64,000 nucleotides of DNA from G965205255 sp965205255 (GCA_965205255.1 OZ242051.1:434001-498000); one strand, 5' to 3'; shown: positions 39,425-49,591, counted from the first letter of the stretch. Made by a program: numbers and translations. The notes: a model not told the origin generated them from the letters alone.

Positions 39425-40471
39425 TTAAGATTTCAGAGATGCCATGTCAATTACAAAACGATATTTAACATCAGCATTTATGGTACGAGTATAAGCTTCA
39501 TTGATTTCATCGATACTGATCATCTCAACATCGCTAACAATATTATGCTCTGCACAAAAGTCCAGCATTTGCTGTGTTTCTTTAATCCCGCCGATAAGCG
39601 AACCCGCAATATTTTTACGACCAAAAATTAAGGAACCACTGTTGAGTTCTACCGGTGTTAAACCAACAGCTACCATTGTCCTGTCTATTTTCAGGAGTGG
39701 CATATAAGGGTTTGCATCATGCGCAACGGGAATCGTATTCAGCAATAAATCAAAGCTATTAGCATGTTTTGCCATTTGTCCACTGTCTGAAGAAACAATT
39801 ACATCATGTGCTCCCAAACGCTCAGCATCTTTACCTTTGCTTTCAGAAGTTGTGATCATCACGACTTCAGCACCCATAGCCCGCGATAGTTTAATCCCCA
39901 TGTGCCCTAGGCCACCTAATCCGATAATACCTACTTTCTGTCCAGGAGTAACATTCCAGTTCCTTAGAGGCGAATACATAGTTATTCCGGCACACAATAA
40001 AGGAGCCACCGCTTTAACATCTAATGTTTCAGAAACACTGAGCACAAAATTTTGATCAACAACAATATGCGTAGAATAGCCACCTTGTGTTATCTCACCT
40101 TTTCTGTGAGCATCATCACTACCATATGTCATGACCGCCCCTTTTTCACAAAATTGTTCCAAGTGTTTCGTGCAAGGCATACAAGAACGACAGGAGTCAA
40201 CCATGCAACCAACACCGACTAACTGCCCCTCACTGAACTTTGTAACATCAGCTCCAGTGGTTTTTACCCTACCAATAATTTCATGACCAGGGACTATTGG
40301 GTAACGGGTTTTTCCCCAGTCGTTATGAACCATATGAATATCTGAGTGACAAACACCGCAATAGATTATATCAATTAATATATCGTTAACACCCACCTGC
40401 CGACGGTTAAATTGAAACGATTTTAAGGGCTTATCAGAGCTAAAAGCGGCATAAGCTTTTGCAAGAGACAT
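39425..40471 (-). CDS. Zinc-dependent alcohol dehydrogenase, YahK/cinnamyl-alcohol type
   Basis: This protein is 348 residues from the ATG at 40471, which has GGAG 7 bases upstream; the frame extends 12 codons further without a better signal. The catalytic zinc site is CGVCHSD and GHEIIG; the structural zinc cysteines are CRSCMPCTKHLEQFC. The NADP-binding turn is GLGGLGHMG. The family (YahK, cinnamyl-alcohol dehydrogenases) reduces a wide range of aldehydes with NADPH. It faces the same way as the metabolic cluster but is separated from it by 1.2 kb, so it is probably an independent unit with a related detoxifying role. Confidence 0.9.
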   Translation of the reverse strand: MSLAKAYAAFSSDKPLKSFQFNRRQVGVNDILIDIIYCGVCHSDIHMVHNDWGKTRYPIVPGHEIIGRVKTTGADVTKFSEGQLVGVGCMVDSCRSCMPCTKHLEQFCEKGAVMTYGSDDAHRKGEITQGGYSTHIVVDQNFVLSVSETLDVKAVAPLLCAGITMYSPLRNWNVTPGQKVGIIGLGGLGHMGIKLSRAMGAEVVMITTSESKGKDAERLGAHDVIVSSDSGQMAKHANSFDLLLNTIPVAHDANPYMPLLKIDRTMVAVGLTPVELNSGSLIFGRKNIAGSLIGGIKETQQMLDFCAEHNIVSDVEMISIDEINEAYTRTINADVKYRFVIDMASLKS

Positions 40472-40685
40472 ACTGTTTCTCCAAACTATTTGTTGATAAC
40501 AGGACAAATATTATCAGACTTAAATCTTATAAGTTTCTAGTAATAAATGCTAATAATTTTGATGGAAAAAACTGAAAATCAAACTACAATTCTTTTCTGT
40601 TCAATAGGAATACAAGTTTTATTATTATGTTTTATTGTTATAAAAAAAATTTTTTGTATTTAACATATGTTTTTAGGAAATAGAA

Positions 40686-40907
40686 ATGAGTGATATTGAT
40701 GAGATCAAAAAGTGTTGTTTGTCGTGCAATTCGATTCGCCAAAGAGTTTATATTGCAACTCTTTATCGTGAGTTCGAATTACCCCAAGGCAAAGTGCTGA
40801 GTGTCAGTACACCTTATTGCAATGACCGACAGAAATGCGTTGACAAAGCCAAACTACATCACCAACAAATTGAGCAACGTCTGGCAAAAAATTCAGGCAA
40901 TCTATGA
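40686..40907 (+). CDS. Small cysteine-containing protein, unknown
   Basis: This 73-residue protein has AGGAAA 6 bases before the ATG. It has KKCCLSCNS near the N terminus and PYCNDRQKCVDKA in the middle, a spacing that could bind one metal ion, followed by a charged helix. No family is recognised. It is divergent from the alcohol dehydrogenase, with a 214-base shared upstream region. Confidence 0.5.
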   Translation: MSDIDEIKKCCLSCNSIRQRVYIATLYREFELPQGKVLSVSTPYCNDRQKCVDKAKLHHQQIEQRLAKNSGNL

Positions 40908-41598
40908 GATCAATAACTTAGTATTTTTTGAATCTAAGCCAACACGCAAAAAATTAAAATGTAGATATTTTCATCGTACATAAATTGCTGTCAAATCATT
41001 TGTACCAGAGTTTTATACTTTAAAGATTGCATAAAGATCAAACGTTTTTAGTTGTGTTGTGCATTAAGCTCAGCCTGGAATCTGGAGCTCTACAATCATA
41101 ACAACCCGGCACAACAATACCTTCTTTTTAATTTACATTTTAGCGAAGCGTCGATTTTACAGATTTTAACTTTCGTTTACTTAATTAAACAACTACCAGA
41201 GAAAAGGATATTGAGTACAACTACTGATGCCCACTTTATGAGAAAAAGTGGTAAGAAGACAGACTGGCTGGCGATGTTTCACAATGGTAAAAAAGAGCCT
41301 CTAAACGTGGTCATGAACTGTCTTCAATCAGTATTATCAACCTTCAGGCTAACATTGCCTACAATCTGGATGCCTGAAAACCACTAAATCATCCTTCTTA
41401 TTCCCTTATTGAAAGTTATGTATTATACAGCTAGCGGAAGTGGCTACGAGGCTGAAACGCTAAACATCAGATATAAGGTAATATAATGTATACTGCAACA
41501 AAAAAATCTTCTTAAAGTATGCAGTAACTTAATACACTGTTATTATTATCAGTCCATCATTTTCATATATTGGTAAAGATCAAAATAATGGGAGTCTA
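40908..41598. other. Spacer with decayed transposase upstream of dnaE
   Basis: These 691 bases hold the transposase relic at 41052-41387 and, after it, about 210 AT-rich bases presumably containing the dnaE promoter. I could not fix a -10 site with confidence. Confidence 0.5.
41052..41387 (+). pseudogene. IS4-like transposase relic
   Basis: The stretch RILSTTTDAHFMRKSGKKTD followed by WLAMFHNGK is a degraded version of the sequence at 26134-26484. The conserved catalytic Asp context is still visible (TTDAHF), but the surrounding frame is broken. Confidence 0.6.
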
Positions 41599-44500
41599 AT
41601 GGCTGACCGATTTATTCATCTACGTGTACATTCTGAGTTTTCTCTGGTTGATGGCATCAACCGCATAAACCCTCTTATACAGCTTGCTGAAAATTATAAG
41701 ATGCCTGCTCTTGCTATCACTGACCAGTCATTTATGTGTGCTCAAATCAGATTTTACACAAAAGCACAAAAGGCTGGCATCAAACCAATATGCGGTTGTG
41801 ACTTATGGGTGGAATCGCCTGAAAGTACTGAACCATCGCGTCTCACCTTGCTATGCATGAATGAATCAGGATATAGAAATCTGATGGAAATTATATCAAT
41901 GGCATTCCAGCATAACCAACATTTAGACAAAGCACTCTGCAAGAAGAAATGGATTTTAGAAAAATCTGAAGGGCTGATCGCACTTTCCGGTGGTCGTGAA
42001 GGAGACATCGGAATGATGTTGTTAAACAATCATCAAGAAGAAGCCCGCACGCTACTCAGTGAATGGAAAAATGCATTTGGTGACCGGTTTTACCTAGAAC
42101 TTCAGCGCACAGGAAGACCCAACGAAGAACAATACATTCATGAGGGACTACTACTAGCAAGTAGCACTCACACACCCGTTGTGGCTACCAATGAAGTAAT
42201 GTTCATGAAAAAAGAAGACTTTGATGCACATGAAGCAAGGGTTTGCATTGGTGAAGGTTACCTGTTAAGCGACGATAGACGTCCTAAGCGTTATTCTGAA
42301 GAGCAATATTTTAAATCAGAAGAAGAAATGACTTCATTATTCAAGGATATTCCTGAAGCAGTCAAAAACACTGTTGAGATAGCAAAGCGCTGCAATGTAC
42401 ACATACCCCTAGGTAAACACTTTCTTCCAAATTATCCCGTTCCTGAAGGTATGACACTGGAAAAATATTTCATCCATATATCTGAAAAAGGATTAGAAAA
42501 CCGGCTTCAACAAATCCTCAACCCCGAAGATAACGACTACAACAATAAAAGAAAGGCTTACGATGATCGTCTTAAATTTGAGCTCAATGTGATCATACAA
42601 ATGGGATTTCCCGGTTATTTTCTTATCGTTATGGACTTTATCCAATGGGCGAAAAATAACGATATCCCTGTTGGACCAGGACGGGGTTCTGGGGCAGGCT
42701 CCCTCGTTGCCTACGCCTTAAAAATAACCGATCTTGACCCTATAGGTTATGATCTTTTATTTGAAAGATTTTTAAACCCTGAACGTGTATCCATGCCGGA
42801 TTTTGACATCGACTTTTGCATGGAAAATAGAGACCGTGTCATTGATTATGTAGCACAAACCTATGGACGGGATGCTGTTTCTCAAATTATCACTTTTGGA
42901 ACAATGGCAGCCAAAGCGGTAGTAAGAGATGTTGCCCGAGTTCAGGGGAAATCTTACGGTCTGGCTGATATGCTTTCAAAACTTATTCCTTTTGAGCTTG
43001 GAATAACCCTTGAAAAAGCCCAGGAACAAGAAGAAAGATTACAGGACTTACTCAAAAATGACACTGATGTGCAAGAAATATGGGATATGGCTCTCAAGCT
43101 CGAAGGCATAACCAGAAATGTTGGAAAACATGCAGGTGGTGTTGTTATTGCTCCTAATAAACTAACAGACTTTTCACCTTTATACTGCGATTCAGAAGGT
43201 CATGGCTTAGTCACACAGTATGATAAAAACGATGTTGAATCTGCTGGTTTAGTCAAATTTGATTTTCTGGGTCTTCGAACGCTCACCATCATTGACTGGG
43301 CGCTAAAAATGATCAACCCTCGCCTGGAAAAAGAGGGTAAACCTGCTGTTGATATTAATCATATAGATCTTGCTGACCCGACATGCTATAAGATAATCAA
43401 GACTGGCGAAACGACTGCTGTTTTCCAGTTAGAGTCTCGCGGAATGAAAGATCTCATTAAACGACTTCTACCAGACTGTTTTGAAGACATTATTGCTCTT
43501 GTTGCACTATTTCGACCAGGACCTTTGCAGTCTGGAATGGTAGATAACTTCATCAACCGTAAACACGGCAGAGAGCAGGTCTCTTATCCGGACGCACAAT
43601 ATCAACACCACATATTAAAACCTATTTTAGAGCCAACCTATGGCATTATTCTATACCAAGAACAAGTGATGCAAATTGCACAGGTGATGGCCGGTTACAC
43701 CTTAGGTGGTGCCGACCTTCTTCGCAGGGCGATGGGCAAAAAAAAACCGGAAGAGATGGCAAAACAAAGAAAGTTTTTTGAAAATGGTGCAAAAGCTCAG
43801 AGTATTGACCCAACACTGGCTATGAAGATTTTTGACTTGGTAGAAAAGTTTGCCGGCTACGGTTTTAACAAATCTCACTCAGCAGCTTATGCTCTGGTTT
43901 CGTATCAGACATTGTGGTTAAAAACACACTACCCAGCAGAGTTTATGGCCGCTGTGCTATCTTCAGATATGCAAAACACAGACAAAGTAGTCCTCTTTAT
44001 TGAAGAATCCCGCCGACTAGGTCTTACAGTGCTGCCTCCAACGGTCAATAATGGTCGATTTATGTTTGGCGTTAATGATGACCAACATATTGTTTATGGT
44101 CTGGGTGCAATAAAGGGAGTAGGTGAAGGCCCTATTGAAGCTATCATTCATGCACGTAATACCCATGGCTCCTTTAACAACATATTTGAATTTTGCGAAT
44201 ATATTGATAGCAAGAAAATCAACAAACGGTGTCTGGAAGCATTGATACGCTCTGGTGCACTGGATGAACTTGGTCCGGATACGCAAGACCTCGATAAACG
44301 TCGTGCCATATTGCTTGCATCACTGGAAAGCGCTATAAAAACTGCAGATCAGTCTGCTCGCAATCAGCAGGCTGGTATGGATGATATTTTTAATAAACTT
44401 GCACCATTCGTTGATGACAATCCATACAAAGCATGGTTTTCGACACCAGTTTTAACAGAAAAGCAGCGACTTTCAGGAGAAAAAGAGACACTTGGTCTTT

Positions 44501-45093
44501 ATCTGACAGGACACCCTATTGATCAATACGAACAAGAGATTAAACAATTTATCAGTCAAAAGATTTCACAATTACAACCCTCACGTAACAATAAAACTGT
44601 TGCAGGATTAATCATTGCGCTGAAAATTATGAAAAACAAGCGCGGTAATAAAATGGGGTTTCTCACTCTGGACGATCGGAGTGGCCGCATAGAGATTGCA
44701 GTATTTTCAGATACTTTTACGAAATTTGAAAGTAAACTTGTAAAAGATAAAATTATGATATTTGAAGGAGAAGTAAGCTTCGACGACTTTTCTGGTACCC
44801 TAAAAATGACTGCACGCAATGTGCTTGAATTAAATGAGGCCAGAGAATATTTTGCAAAGGCTGTTCAACTAATACTGACCAGCGAACAATGCTCAGAACA
44901 AACTATGAAACAACTTATCAGTAACATAAAAGAAAACCATGGATCTTTGCCTTTGTTAATACATTATTCTAATAAACATGCATCCACTCAATTAAAACTA
45001 CCTCCGAATTTTTTTGTCAGCCCCTCTGATGATTTTATTGGTTCACTCGAAAAAATATTGGGTAAAGGTAATGCTACGACAGTTTATAGATAA
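41599..45093 (+). CDS. dnaE: DNA polymerase III alpha subunit
   Basis: This 1164-residue protein, preceded by GGGAG, is the replicative polymerase catalytic subunit; length equals the usual ~1160. The PHP domain starts FIHLRVHSEFSLVDG. The polymerase palm has GPGRGSGAGSLVAYAL and the catalytic Asp cluster PDFDIDFCMENRD, followed by VGKHAGGVVIAP. The finger region has RPGPLQSGMV, EQVMQIAQVMAGY and GYGFNKSHSAAYA. An HhH and OB-fold region (GFLTLDDRSGRIEIAVFSD) and the tau-binding tail follow. It stands alone; the usual accA neighbour is not present. A repeat with inverted ends begins 8 bases after the stop. Confidence 0.98.
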   Translation: MADRFIHLRVHSEFSLVDGINRINPLIQLAENYKMPALAITDQSFMCAQIRFYTKAQKAGIKPICGCDLWVESPESTEPSRLTLLCMNESGYRNLMEIISMAFQHNQHLDKALCKKKWILEKSEGLIALSGGREGDIGMMLLNNHQEEARTLLSEWKNAFGDRFYLELQRTGRPNEEQYIHEGLLLASSTHTPVVATNEVMFMKKEDFDAHEARVCIGEGYLLSDDRRPKRYSEEQYFKSEEEMTSLFKDIPEAVKNTVEIAKRCNVHIPLGKHFLPNYPVPEGMTLEKYFIHISEKGLENRLQQILNPEDNDYNNKRKAYDDRLKFELNVIIQMGFPGYFLIVMDFIQWAKNNDIPVGPGRGSGAGSLVAYALKITDLDPIGYDLLFERFLNPERVSMPDFDIDFCMENRDRVIDYVAQTYGRDAVSQIITFGTMAAKAVVRDVARVQGKSYGLADMLSKLIPFELGITLEKAQEQEERLQDLLKNDTDVQEIWDMALKLEGITRNVGKHAGGVVIAPNKLTDFSPLYCDSEGHGLVTQYDKNDVESAGLVKFDFLGLRTLTIIDWALKMINPRLEKEGKPAVDINHIDLADPTCYKIIKTGETTAVFQLESRGMKDLIKRLLPDCFEDIIALVALFRPGPLQSGMVDNFINRKHGREQVSYPDAQYQHHILKPILEPTYGIILYQEQVMQIAQVMAGYTLGGADLLRRAMGKKKPEEMAKQRKFFENGAKAQSIDPTLAMKIFDLVEKFAGYGFNKSHSAAYALVSYQTLWLKTHYPAEFMAAVLSSDMQNTDKVVLFIEESRRLGLTVLPPTVNNGRFMFGVNDDQHIVYGLGAIKGVGEGPIEAIIHARNTHGSFNNIFEFCEYIDSKKINKRCLEALIRSGALDELGPDTQDLDKRRAILLASLESAIKTADQSARNQQAGMDDIFNKLAPFVDDNPYKAWFSTPVLTEKQRLSGEKETLGLYLTGHPIDQYEQEIKQFISQKISQLQPSRNNKTVAGLIIALKIMKNKRGNKMGFLTLDDRSGRIEIAVFSDTFTKFESKLVKDKIMIFEGEVSFDDFSGTLKMTARNVLELNEAREYFAKAVQLILTSEQCSEQTMKQLISNIKENHGSLPLLIHYSNKHASTQLKLPPNFFVSPSDDFIGSLEKILGKGNATTVYR

Positions 45094-45100
45094 AAAAAGA

Positions 45101-45266
45101 TTAATACAAAAATCTGCTTATAACTTCTTATTGAGATACTTTTCTGATCTTGCTGTTATGCGTTGAAGCTTCTCGCAATAGCCAAGTCTTACCCGTCACG
45201 GCGATTTTAACAGCCAGTAATAAAAGCATACTCATAATAGTAGTTATGAAACAGGTTTTAGTATTA
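45101..45266. repeat. Interspersed inverted-end repeat downstream of dnaE
   Basis: A 166-base element begins TTAATACAAAAATCTGCTT and ends CAGGTTTTAGTATTA, imperfect inverted ends. The interior matches 62560-62722 in inverse orientation (blocks GATCTTGCTGTTAT and ATGAGTATGCTTTTAT). Confidence 0.75.
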
Positions 45267-45459
45267 TCCTCCTGACTTGAAAAGTCTGAGTTTAATATCT
45301 AAGAAATGGTCTCTGTTAAAAAGCTACAAGAGAGAGTAACCAGTGTCCCCAAAGACAAATGGGTATATTAGTCTATATTTGACTTCTCTGTTCAACGTTT
45401 GACTACTTTGCAGATAGCAGAGGTTAGGAATTTACGTTATAAAGCTTCAGTGCTGAAGC

Positions 45460-45488
45460 AAAAAACCAAACTTATAAATAAGCTCGGT
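45460..45488 (-). terminator. Rho-independent terminator of the acpP operon
   Basis: On the minus strand ACCGAGCTTA pairs with TAAGTTTGGT (two G-U pairs) around a 4-base loop and is followed by six T. It lies 25 bases after the acpP stop. Confidence 0.8.
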
Positions 45489-45512
45489 TTTTCACAGCAA
45501 GCAAATGGTCAA

Positions 45513-45746
45513 CTATTGATGACTATTAATGTAATCAATTGCAGACTGTACTGTGCTTATTTTTTCAGCTTCATCATCAGGAATTTCAGTCTCAAACTCT
45601 TCTTCAAGAGCCATAACTAACTCCACGGTATCCAGAGAATCCGCGCCCAGATCTTCAATAAAAGAGGCCGAAGGAATAACTTCTTCCTCTTTAACACCCA
45701 GCTGTTCAGAAACGATCTTTTTAACGCGATCTTCGATGCTGCTCAT
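45513..45746 (-). CDS. acpP: Acyl carrier protein
   Basis: This 77-residue acidic protein has the phosphopantetheine attachment serine in GADSLDTVELVMALEEEF. AGGAG precedes the ATG. It carries growing acyl chains for fatty acid synthesis. It lies 146 bases after fabG, the last gene of the run, and no fabF follows: a terminator ends the transcript. Confidence 0.98.
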   Translation of the reverse strand: MSSIEDRVKKIVSEQLGVKEEEVIPSASFIEDLGADSLDTVELVMALEEEFETEIPDDEAEKISTVQSAIDYINSHQ

Positions 45747-45892
45747 GTCTAAATTTGCTCCTGTAAAAAAAATAAATCACCGGCTTTAGCCGTTTTTAAC
45801 CGTTAATTTTATATAATTAAGCAAGTACTTTGCAAGTTAAGTTATACAAAACCACTAATATAACTGATTCACAACTAGCTATCAAAACTCAC

Positions 45893-46636
45893 TTACCCCA
45901 TATACATTCCACCATTCACATGAATGGTTTCACCTGTTATGTACGAACCACCTTCACCAGCAAGAAAAACTACCACTGAGGCAATATCTTCTGGTTGCCC
46001 TAATCGATTCAATGGGATATGCGAGGACAGCTGCTTGCGATTCTCATCACCTAACGCTTTAGTCATATCCGTTTCAATAAAACCAGGAGCAATGGCATTC
46101 ACAGTAATATTGCGAGCACCTATTTCTTTAGCAAGAGAACGAGTAAACCCTTCTGTTCCCGCTTTACTGGCACAATAATTTGTCTGTCCGGCATTACCCA
46201 TACAACCCACTACAGAGCTTATATTAACAATGCGACCCCAGCGAGATTTAGTCATGCCTCTTAAACATGCCTTGCTCATACGATAGATGCCATTAAGATT
46301 TGTATTAATCACTTTATTCCAATCTTCATCTTTCATTCGCATTAGCAGATTATCACAGGTAACACCGGCATTATTAACTACTATAAGAGGAGAACCGTAA
46401 TTGTCATTTATAAACGACATTGATTTTTTAACTGAGGCATCATCACCTACGTCGAGGCGCACACCACAACCTTTAATTCCCTCTTGCTTTAACGTAGCAG
46501 TGATTTTACCGGCACTTTCTTCTGAAGTAGCTGTTCCAATAACAGTCATACCCTGTCGGCCTAACGCAATAGCAATAGCACGCCCAATACCCCTGCTTGC
46601 ACCAGTTACCAGAGCAATTTTATCATCAATGGTCAT
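45893..46636 (-). CDS. fabG: 3-oxoacyl-ACP reductase
   Basis: This 247-residue short-chain dehydrogenase has the nucleotide-binding GASRGIGRA, NNAGVT, and the catalytic Ser (NISSVVG), Tyr and Lys (YCASKAG). AGAGGATAGT precedes the ATG. It reduces 3-oxoacyl-ACP with NADPH in each elongation round. Its neighbours acpP and fabD confirm the assignment. Confidence 0.97.
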   Translation of the reverse strand: MTIDDKIALVTGASRGIGRAIAIALGRQGMTVIGTATSEESAGKITATLKQEGIKGCGVRLDVGDDASVKKSMSFINDNYGSPLIVVNNAGVTCDNLLMRMKDEDWNKVINTNLNGIYRMSKACLRGMTKSRWGRIVNISSVVGCMGNAGQTNYCASKAGTEGFTRSLAKEIGARNITVNAIAPGFIETDMTKALGDENRKQLSSHIPLNRLGQPEDIASVVVFLAGEGGSYITGETIHVNGGMYMG

Positions 46637-46739
46637 ACTATCCTCTGCATGATTTATATTCCGTTTTCAATATTTTCATCCTTACACAGGGTTGCGCTTT
46701 CGAGCTCAGACTATATGCAGACATAAAAAATACAAGCAT

Positions 46740-47672
46740 TTAGCAGGACTGAACCTCAAATGCAGTAGAATCTTCCATATAAACAACAGAGCTCCCCTTC
46801 ACTATTCGCTTATTTAATCCTGCCAACACTTTCCCTGGGCCACATTCATAAAAGATTTCAATATTTTTAGAGGCAATCAATTGTATTGATTTCACCCAAT
46901 GTACCGGACTGTAAAGCTGTTTAGTAAGATTTTCAACAATCAGATCAGGGTTGCTTTCCATAACAGCAGAAACATTTTGTACAACAGGAATTTTTGGTTT
47001 TCGTACCGTAGTTTTACATAAATCCTCAGAAAGTCTGTCAGCTGCAGGTTTCATTAACAAACAATGGGAGGGGACACTTACCGACAAGGAAACCACTTTT
47101 CTTGCTCCTGCTTCCCTAAATTCGGATAAAGACAATTCAACAGCCTCTTTCGCACCCGCAACCACTACCTGTCCTGGCGCATTATAGTTGATCGCCGCAA
47201 GTACTTTCCCTGATTCATTTTGTATTTTACTGCAAATATCAACAACAGATTCATCATCAAGACCAATTACCGCAACCATTGCTCCCTTTTCGTCTGACAT
47301 AGCTTCTTGCATATATTGTCCACGCTTTTGAACCAAACGAAGACCGTCTTCAAACGCTAAAGCTTTTGCACAAACCAGTGCTGAATATTCACCAAGACTG
47401 TGGCCTGCCATAATGGATGGGGTCACCAATTGCTTGTCGCACCACAATCGCCATAATGCAACACTGCTCGCCAACAACACAGGCTGAGTATTTTGCGTCA
47501 TATTCAGCTGATCTTCCGAGCCCTTATTAATAAGCTGAAAAATATCAAGCCCTGTAATATCAGAGGCTTCTGCCAGAGTTTCCTTTACAACGGGCTCTTT
47601 AGCAATAAGATCCGCCAACATACCCGTTCGCTGTGATCCCTGGCCCGGAAAAATAAAAGCTATATTACTCAT
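46740..47672 (-). CDS. fabD: Malonyl-CoA:ACP transacylase
   Basis: It is 310 residues from ATG 47672, with GAGAGAG just upstream; an in-frame ATG at 47696 adds eight unconserved residues. The N terminus FIFPGQGSQ, the nucleophile GHSLGEYSALV and the His block PVHWVKSI are diagnostic. It loads malonate onto ACP for elongation. Normally plsX and/or fabH separate rpmF and fabD; here only 253 non-coding bases do. Confidence 0.96.
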   Translation of the reverse strand: MSNIAFIFPGQGSQRTGMLADLIAKEPVVKETLAEASDITGLDIFQLINKGSEDQLNMTQNTQPVLLASSVALWRLWCDKQLVTPSIMAGHSLGEYSALVCAKALAFEDGLRLVQKRGQYMQEAMSDEKGAMVAVIGLDDESVVDICSKIQNESGKVLAAINYNAPGQVVVAGAKEAVELSLSEFREAGARKVVSLSVSVPSHCLLMKPAADRLSEDLCKTTVRKPKIPVVQNVSAVMESNPDLIVENLTKQLYSPVHWVKSIQLIASKNIEIFYECGPGKVLAGLNKRIVKGSSVVYMEDSTAFEVQSC

Positions 47673-47925
47673 AACTCTCTCAAAAACGCAACTCACTCAC
47701 TACCAAAGAATTAGTCCTCAAGCTCTACTAAAACATGATCAATACTAACTCAGTTTTTATACTATCTCATTACTATTTATGCAATGAATTGCAACCTTCA
47801 CATAAAAACCAGTCGTAAACTTTTTAAAGGTAATAAACCAAAAAAAAGCGAAAAAATACTCAAGCGGATACCAAAGACCCCCACTATATATTTTTATATA
47901 CAAGCTTTAAAGGAACCATAAAAAA

Positions 47926-48114
47926 TTACTCTTCGTCATTGGTTTCAGTGACAATAACTTTTCGTCCTCGATAAAAACCATCTGCTGTCATGTGATGACG
48001 ACGATGAGTCTCACCTGATGTAGTATCAACACTCAGCTTTGCTACAGTAAGTGCATCATGAGCGCGACGCATACCACGCCTGGAGCGTGTTGTGTGTTTC
48101 TTCTGAACAGCCAT
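47926..48114 (-). CDS. rpmF: 50S ribosomal protein L32
   Basis: This 62-residue basic protein starts MAVQKKHTTRSRRGMRRAHD and has HHMTADGFYRGRKV, both diagnostic of L32. It follows yceD by 26 bases, the standard arrangement. The usual zinc-binding cysteines of some L32 types are absent, as in E. coli. Confidence 0.97.
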   Translation of the reverse strand: MAVQKKHTTRSRRGMRRAHDALTVAKLSVDTTSGETHRRHHMTADGFYRGRKVIVTETNDEE

Positions 48115-48140
48115 TCATATTCTCCAGCATTTACAAACTA

Positions 48141-48689
48141 CTAACTTTTCAACTGCGCTAACACAGCAAAAGGATTTCTTTCAGACGAACTTTTCTTTGT
48201 TTTAGCATTGTAACTCTCTTGCAATGAAGTTTCTTTATCTTCAAATACCATAGAGCCTGAAAAGACACAGCTACCATCAGTATGGTAAGCAATAATCGGT
48301 AAATTCAGCAATAGTTCTTCTTCAATCAATGCATACAGATCAGTCCGTTCATCCAATGTCATGAGTGGATCATAATGATCTGGCAATGCTTTCGCCTGCT
48401 CTTCGGTGTAGACGCAAGCTAACGATACATCGATTTCAATATCAACACAGGTCTCACCTAAACATCGCTCACAGAGCATAGTCACCTGTCCGCTAACTTT
48501 TCCCTCTATTACTGAAAAGCCTTCATTGTCAAGCTTAAACCTGAAAGAAACGCGGAACTGACCACAATTATTAACCAACAATTCCCCCACCCTGTTCAAA
48601 ACAGAGAGAGGAAGGAAACCTTCTAAAATCTGGCTTTTACGAGCCATTTTTCTCGGTACAATAAATTGAGGTAACTGCACATCAGACAT
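48141..48689 (-). CDS. yceD: YceD/DUF177 protein
   Basis: This 182-residue protein has the family's CERCLGE motif in the middle and the C-terminal RNPFAVLAQLK. YceD proteins are associated with rRNA or L32 metabolism and almost always precede rpmF, as here. The region upstream (48690-49015) is shared with a divergent exported protein and presumably holds both promoters. Confidence 0.93.
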   Translation of the reverse strand: MSDVQLPQFIVPRKMARKSQILEGFLPLSVLNRVGELLVNNCGQFRVSFRFKLDNEGFSVIEGKVSGQVTMLCERCLGETCVDIEIDVSLACVYTEEQAKALPDHYDPLMTLDERTDLYALIEEELLLNLPIIAYHTDGSCVFSGSMVFEDKETSLQESYNAKTKKSSSERNPFAVLAQLKS

Positions 48690-49015
48690 AAGTTCGCCAT
48701 GATAGAGCCAAGAGAGATTAATGTAAAGCTCTTCTAAAGATTATTTTACTGATTCAGAAATGTTAAGATTGCAAGTGCCATACATCTTAAAAATTTAAAT
48801 CTCATCAAAAGCTTGTTTATCCATCATTGTCTATAGTCTCAAAGTACGTTGATTAGGTTTAAATGTTTCATGAAGCTTGATCGGTTAACCTCAAACTTTC
48901 AGGCAGTAGCAAGATGTATCACTCCCATACAGCATATTCACACTTCTATTCAGTAAAAATAACTATTACAGACTATAATAGAGAGTCAATATTCAAAGCA
49001 ACTGGTATAGCTATT

Positions 49016-49591
49016 ATGAATATAAAGAAGTTAGTCTTTATCATCATTCCGACCTTTGCTGGAGCATTAGTATCCGCAAGCCATGCTTCTGATCTTGAAA
49101 ACTACTGCAGGAAAAAAGGAGGAGTCCCTGTAATCAGGCAGGCTCAGATTGATACACACACAGGGTTTGTTAATGGACTTGATCATAAATTTTGTGAGTT
49201 TCATGTCAATAAAACTTTAGCCATTATTGGTTTAAAGACTTTCGCTTCTGAACTACCGAGCATTGCCGCAACTTACACCAAGAAACTACCGCCTATTGGT
49301 GTCATCAAAAATACTAAATACGCCAACCCTTCATTAGATGTGTGCGAACGGCTACACGGCTCTTCAATTTCACTTGGTGGATTTGCTGGTAAATTTGGTC
49401 AGGCCGATATCTGTGTTTTTGGTGATGGATCAATGATTAGTGGATGGACTCTTATATATTCAACTCGGTCACCTTACCCAAAATATGGTTATTCTTTCGT
49501 TAAAGAAAATATCAGATCAAAAGCGATGGCAATAGATATGCCTCCACTTCCTCCATTTAATCCTGATTATCTCAAATTAAAAGCACAATAA
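49016..49591 (+). CDS. Exported protein with two DUF333-like cysteine units
   Basis: It is 191 residues from ATG 49016, which begins a clean signal peptide (MNIKKLVFIIIPTFAGALVS). The frame is open 34 codons upstream but has no such signal there. The mature protein has two similar halves: ENYCRKKGGVPVIR...KFCEF and DVCERLHGSS...ADICVFGDGSMISGWTLIY. The second resembles the DUF333 pattern (C..GG...C.F.DGS....W..). Its role is unknown. It is probably periplasmic or secreted with two disulfide-linked units. Confidence 0.75.
   Translation: MNIKKLVFIIIPTFAGALVSASHASDLENYCRKKGGVPVIRQAQIDTHTGFVNGLDHKFCEFHVNKTLAIIGLKTFASELPSIAATYTKKLPPIGVIKNTKYANPSLDVCERLHGSSISLGGFAGKFGQADICVFGDGSMISGWTLIYSTRSPYPKYGYSFVKENIRSKAMAIDMPPLPPFNPDYLKLKAQ

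Noticed and set aside
40740..40800. GAGTTCGAAT stretch resembling a tRNA T-loop
   Set aside because: No acceptor or anticodon stems can be formed around it; it lies in a coding frame.
45399..45620. 73-codon plus-strand frame
   Set aside because: It runs through the acpP terminator and into acpP on the opposite strand.
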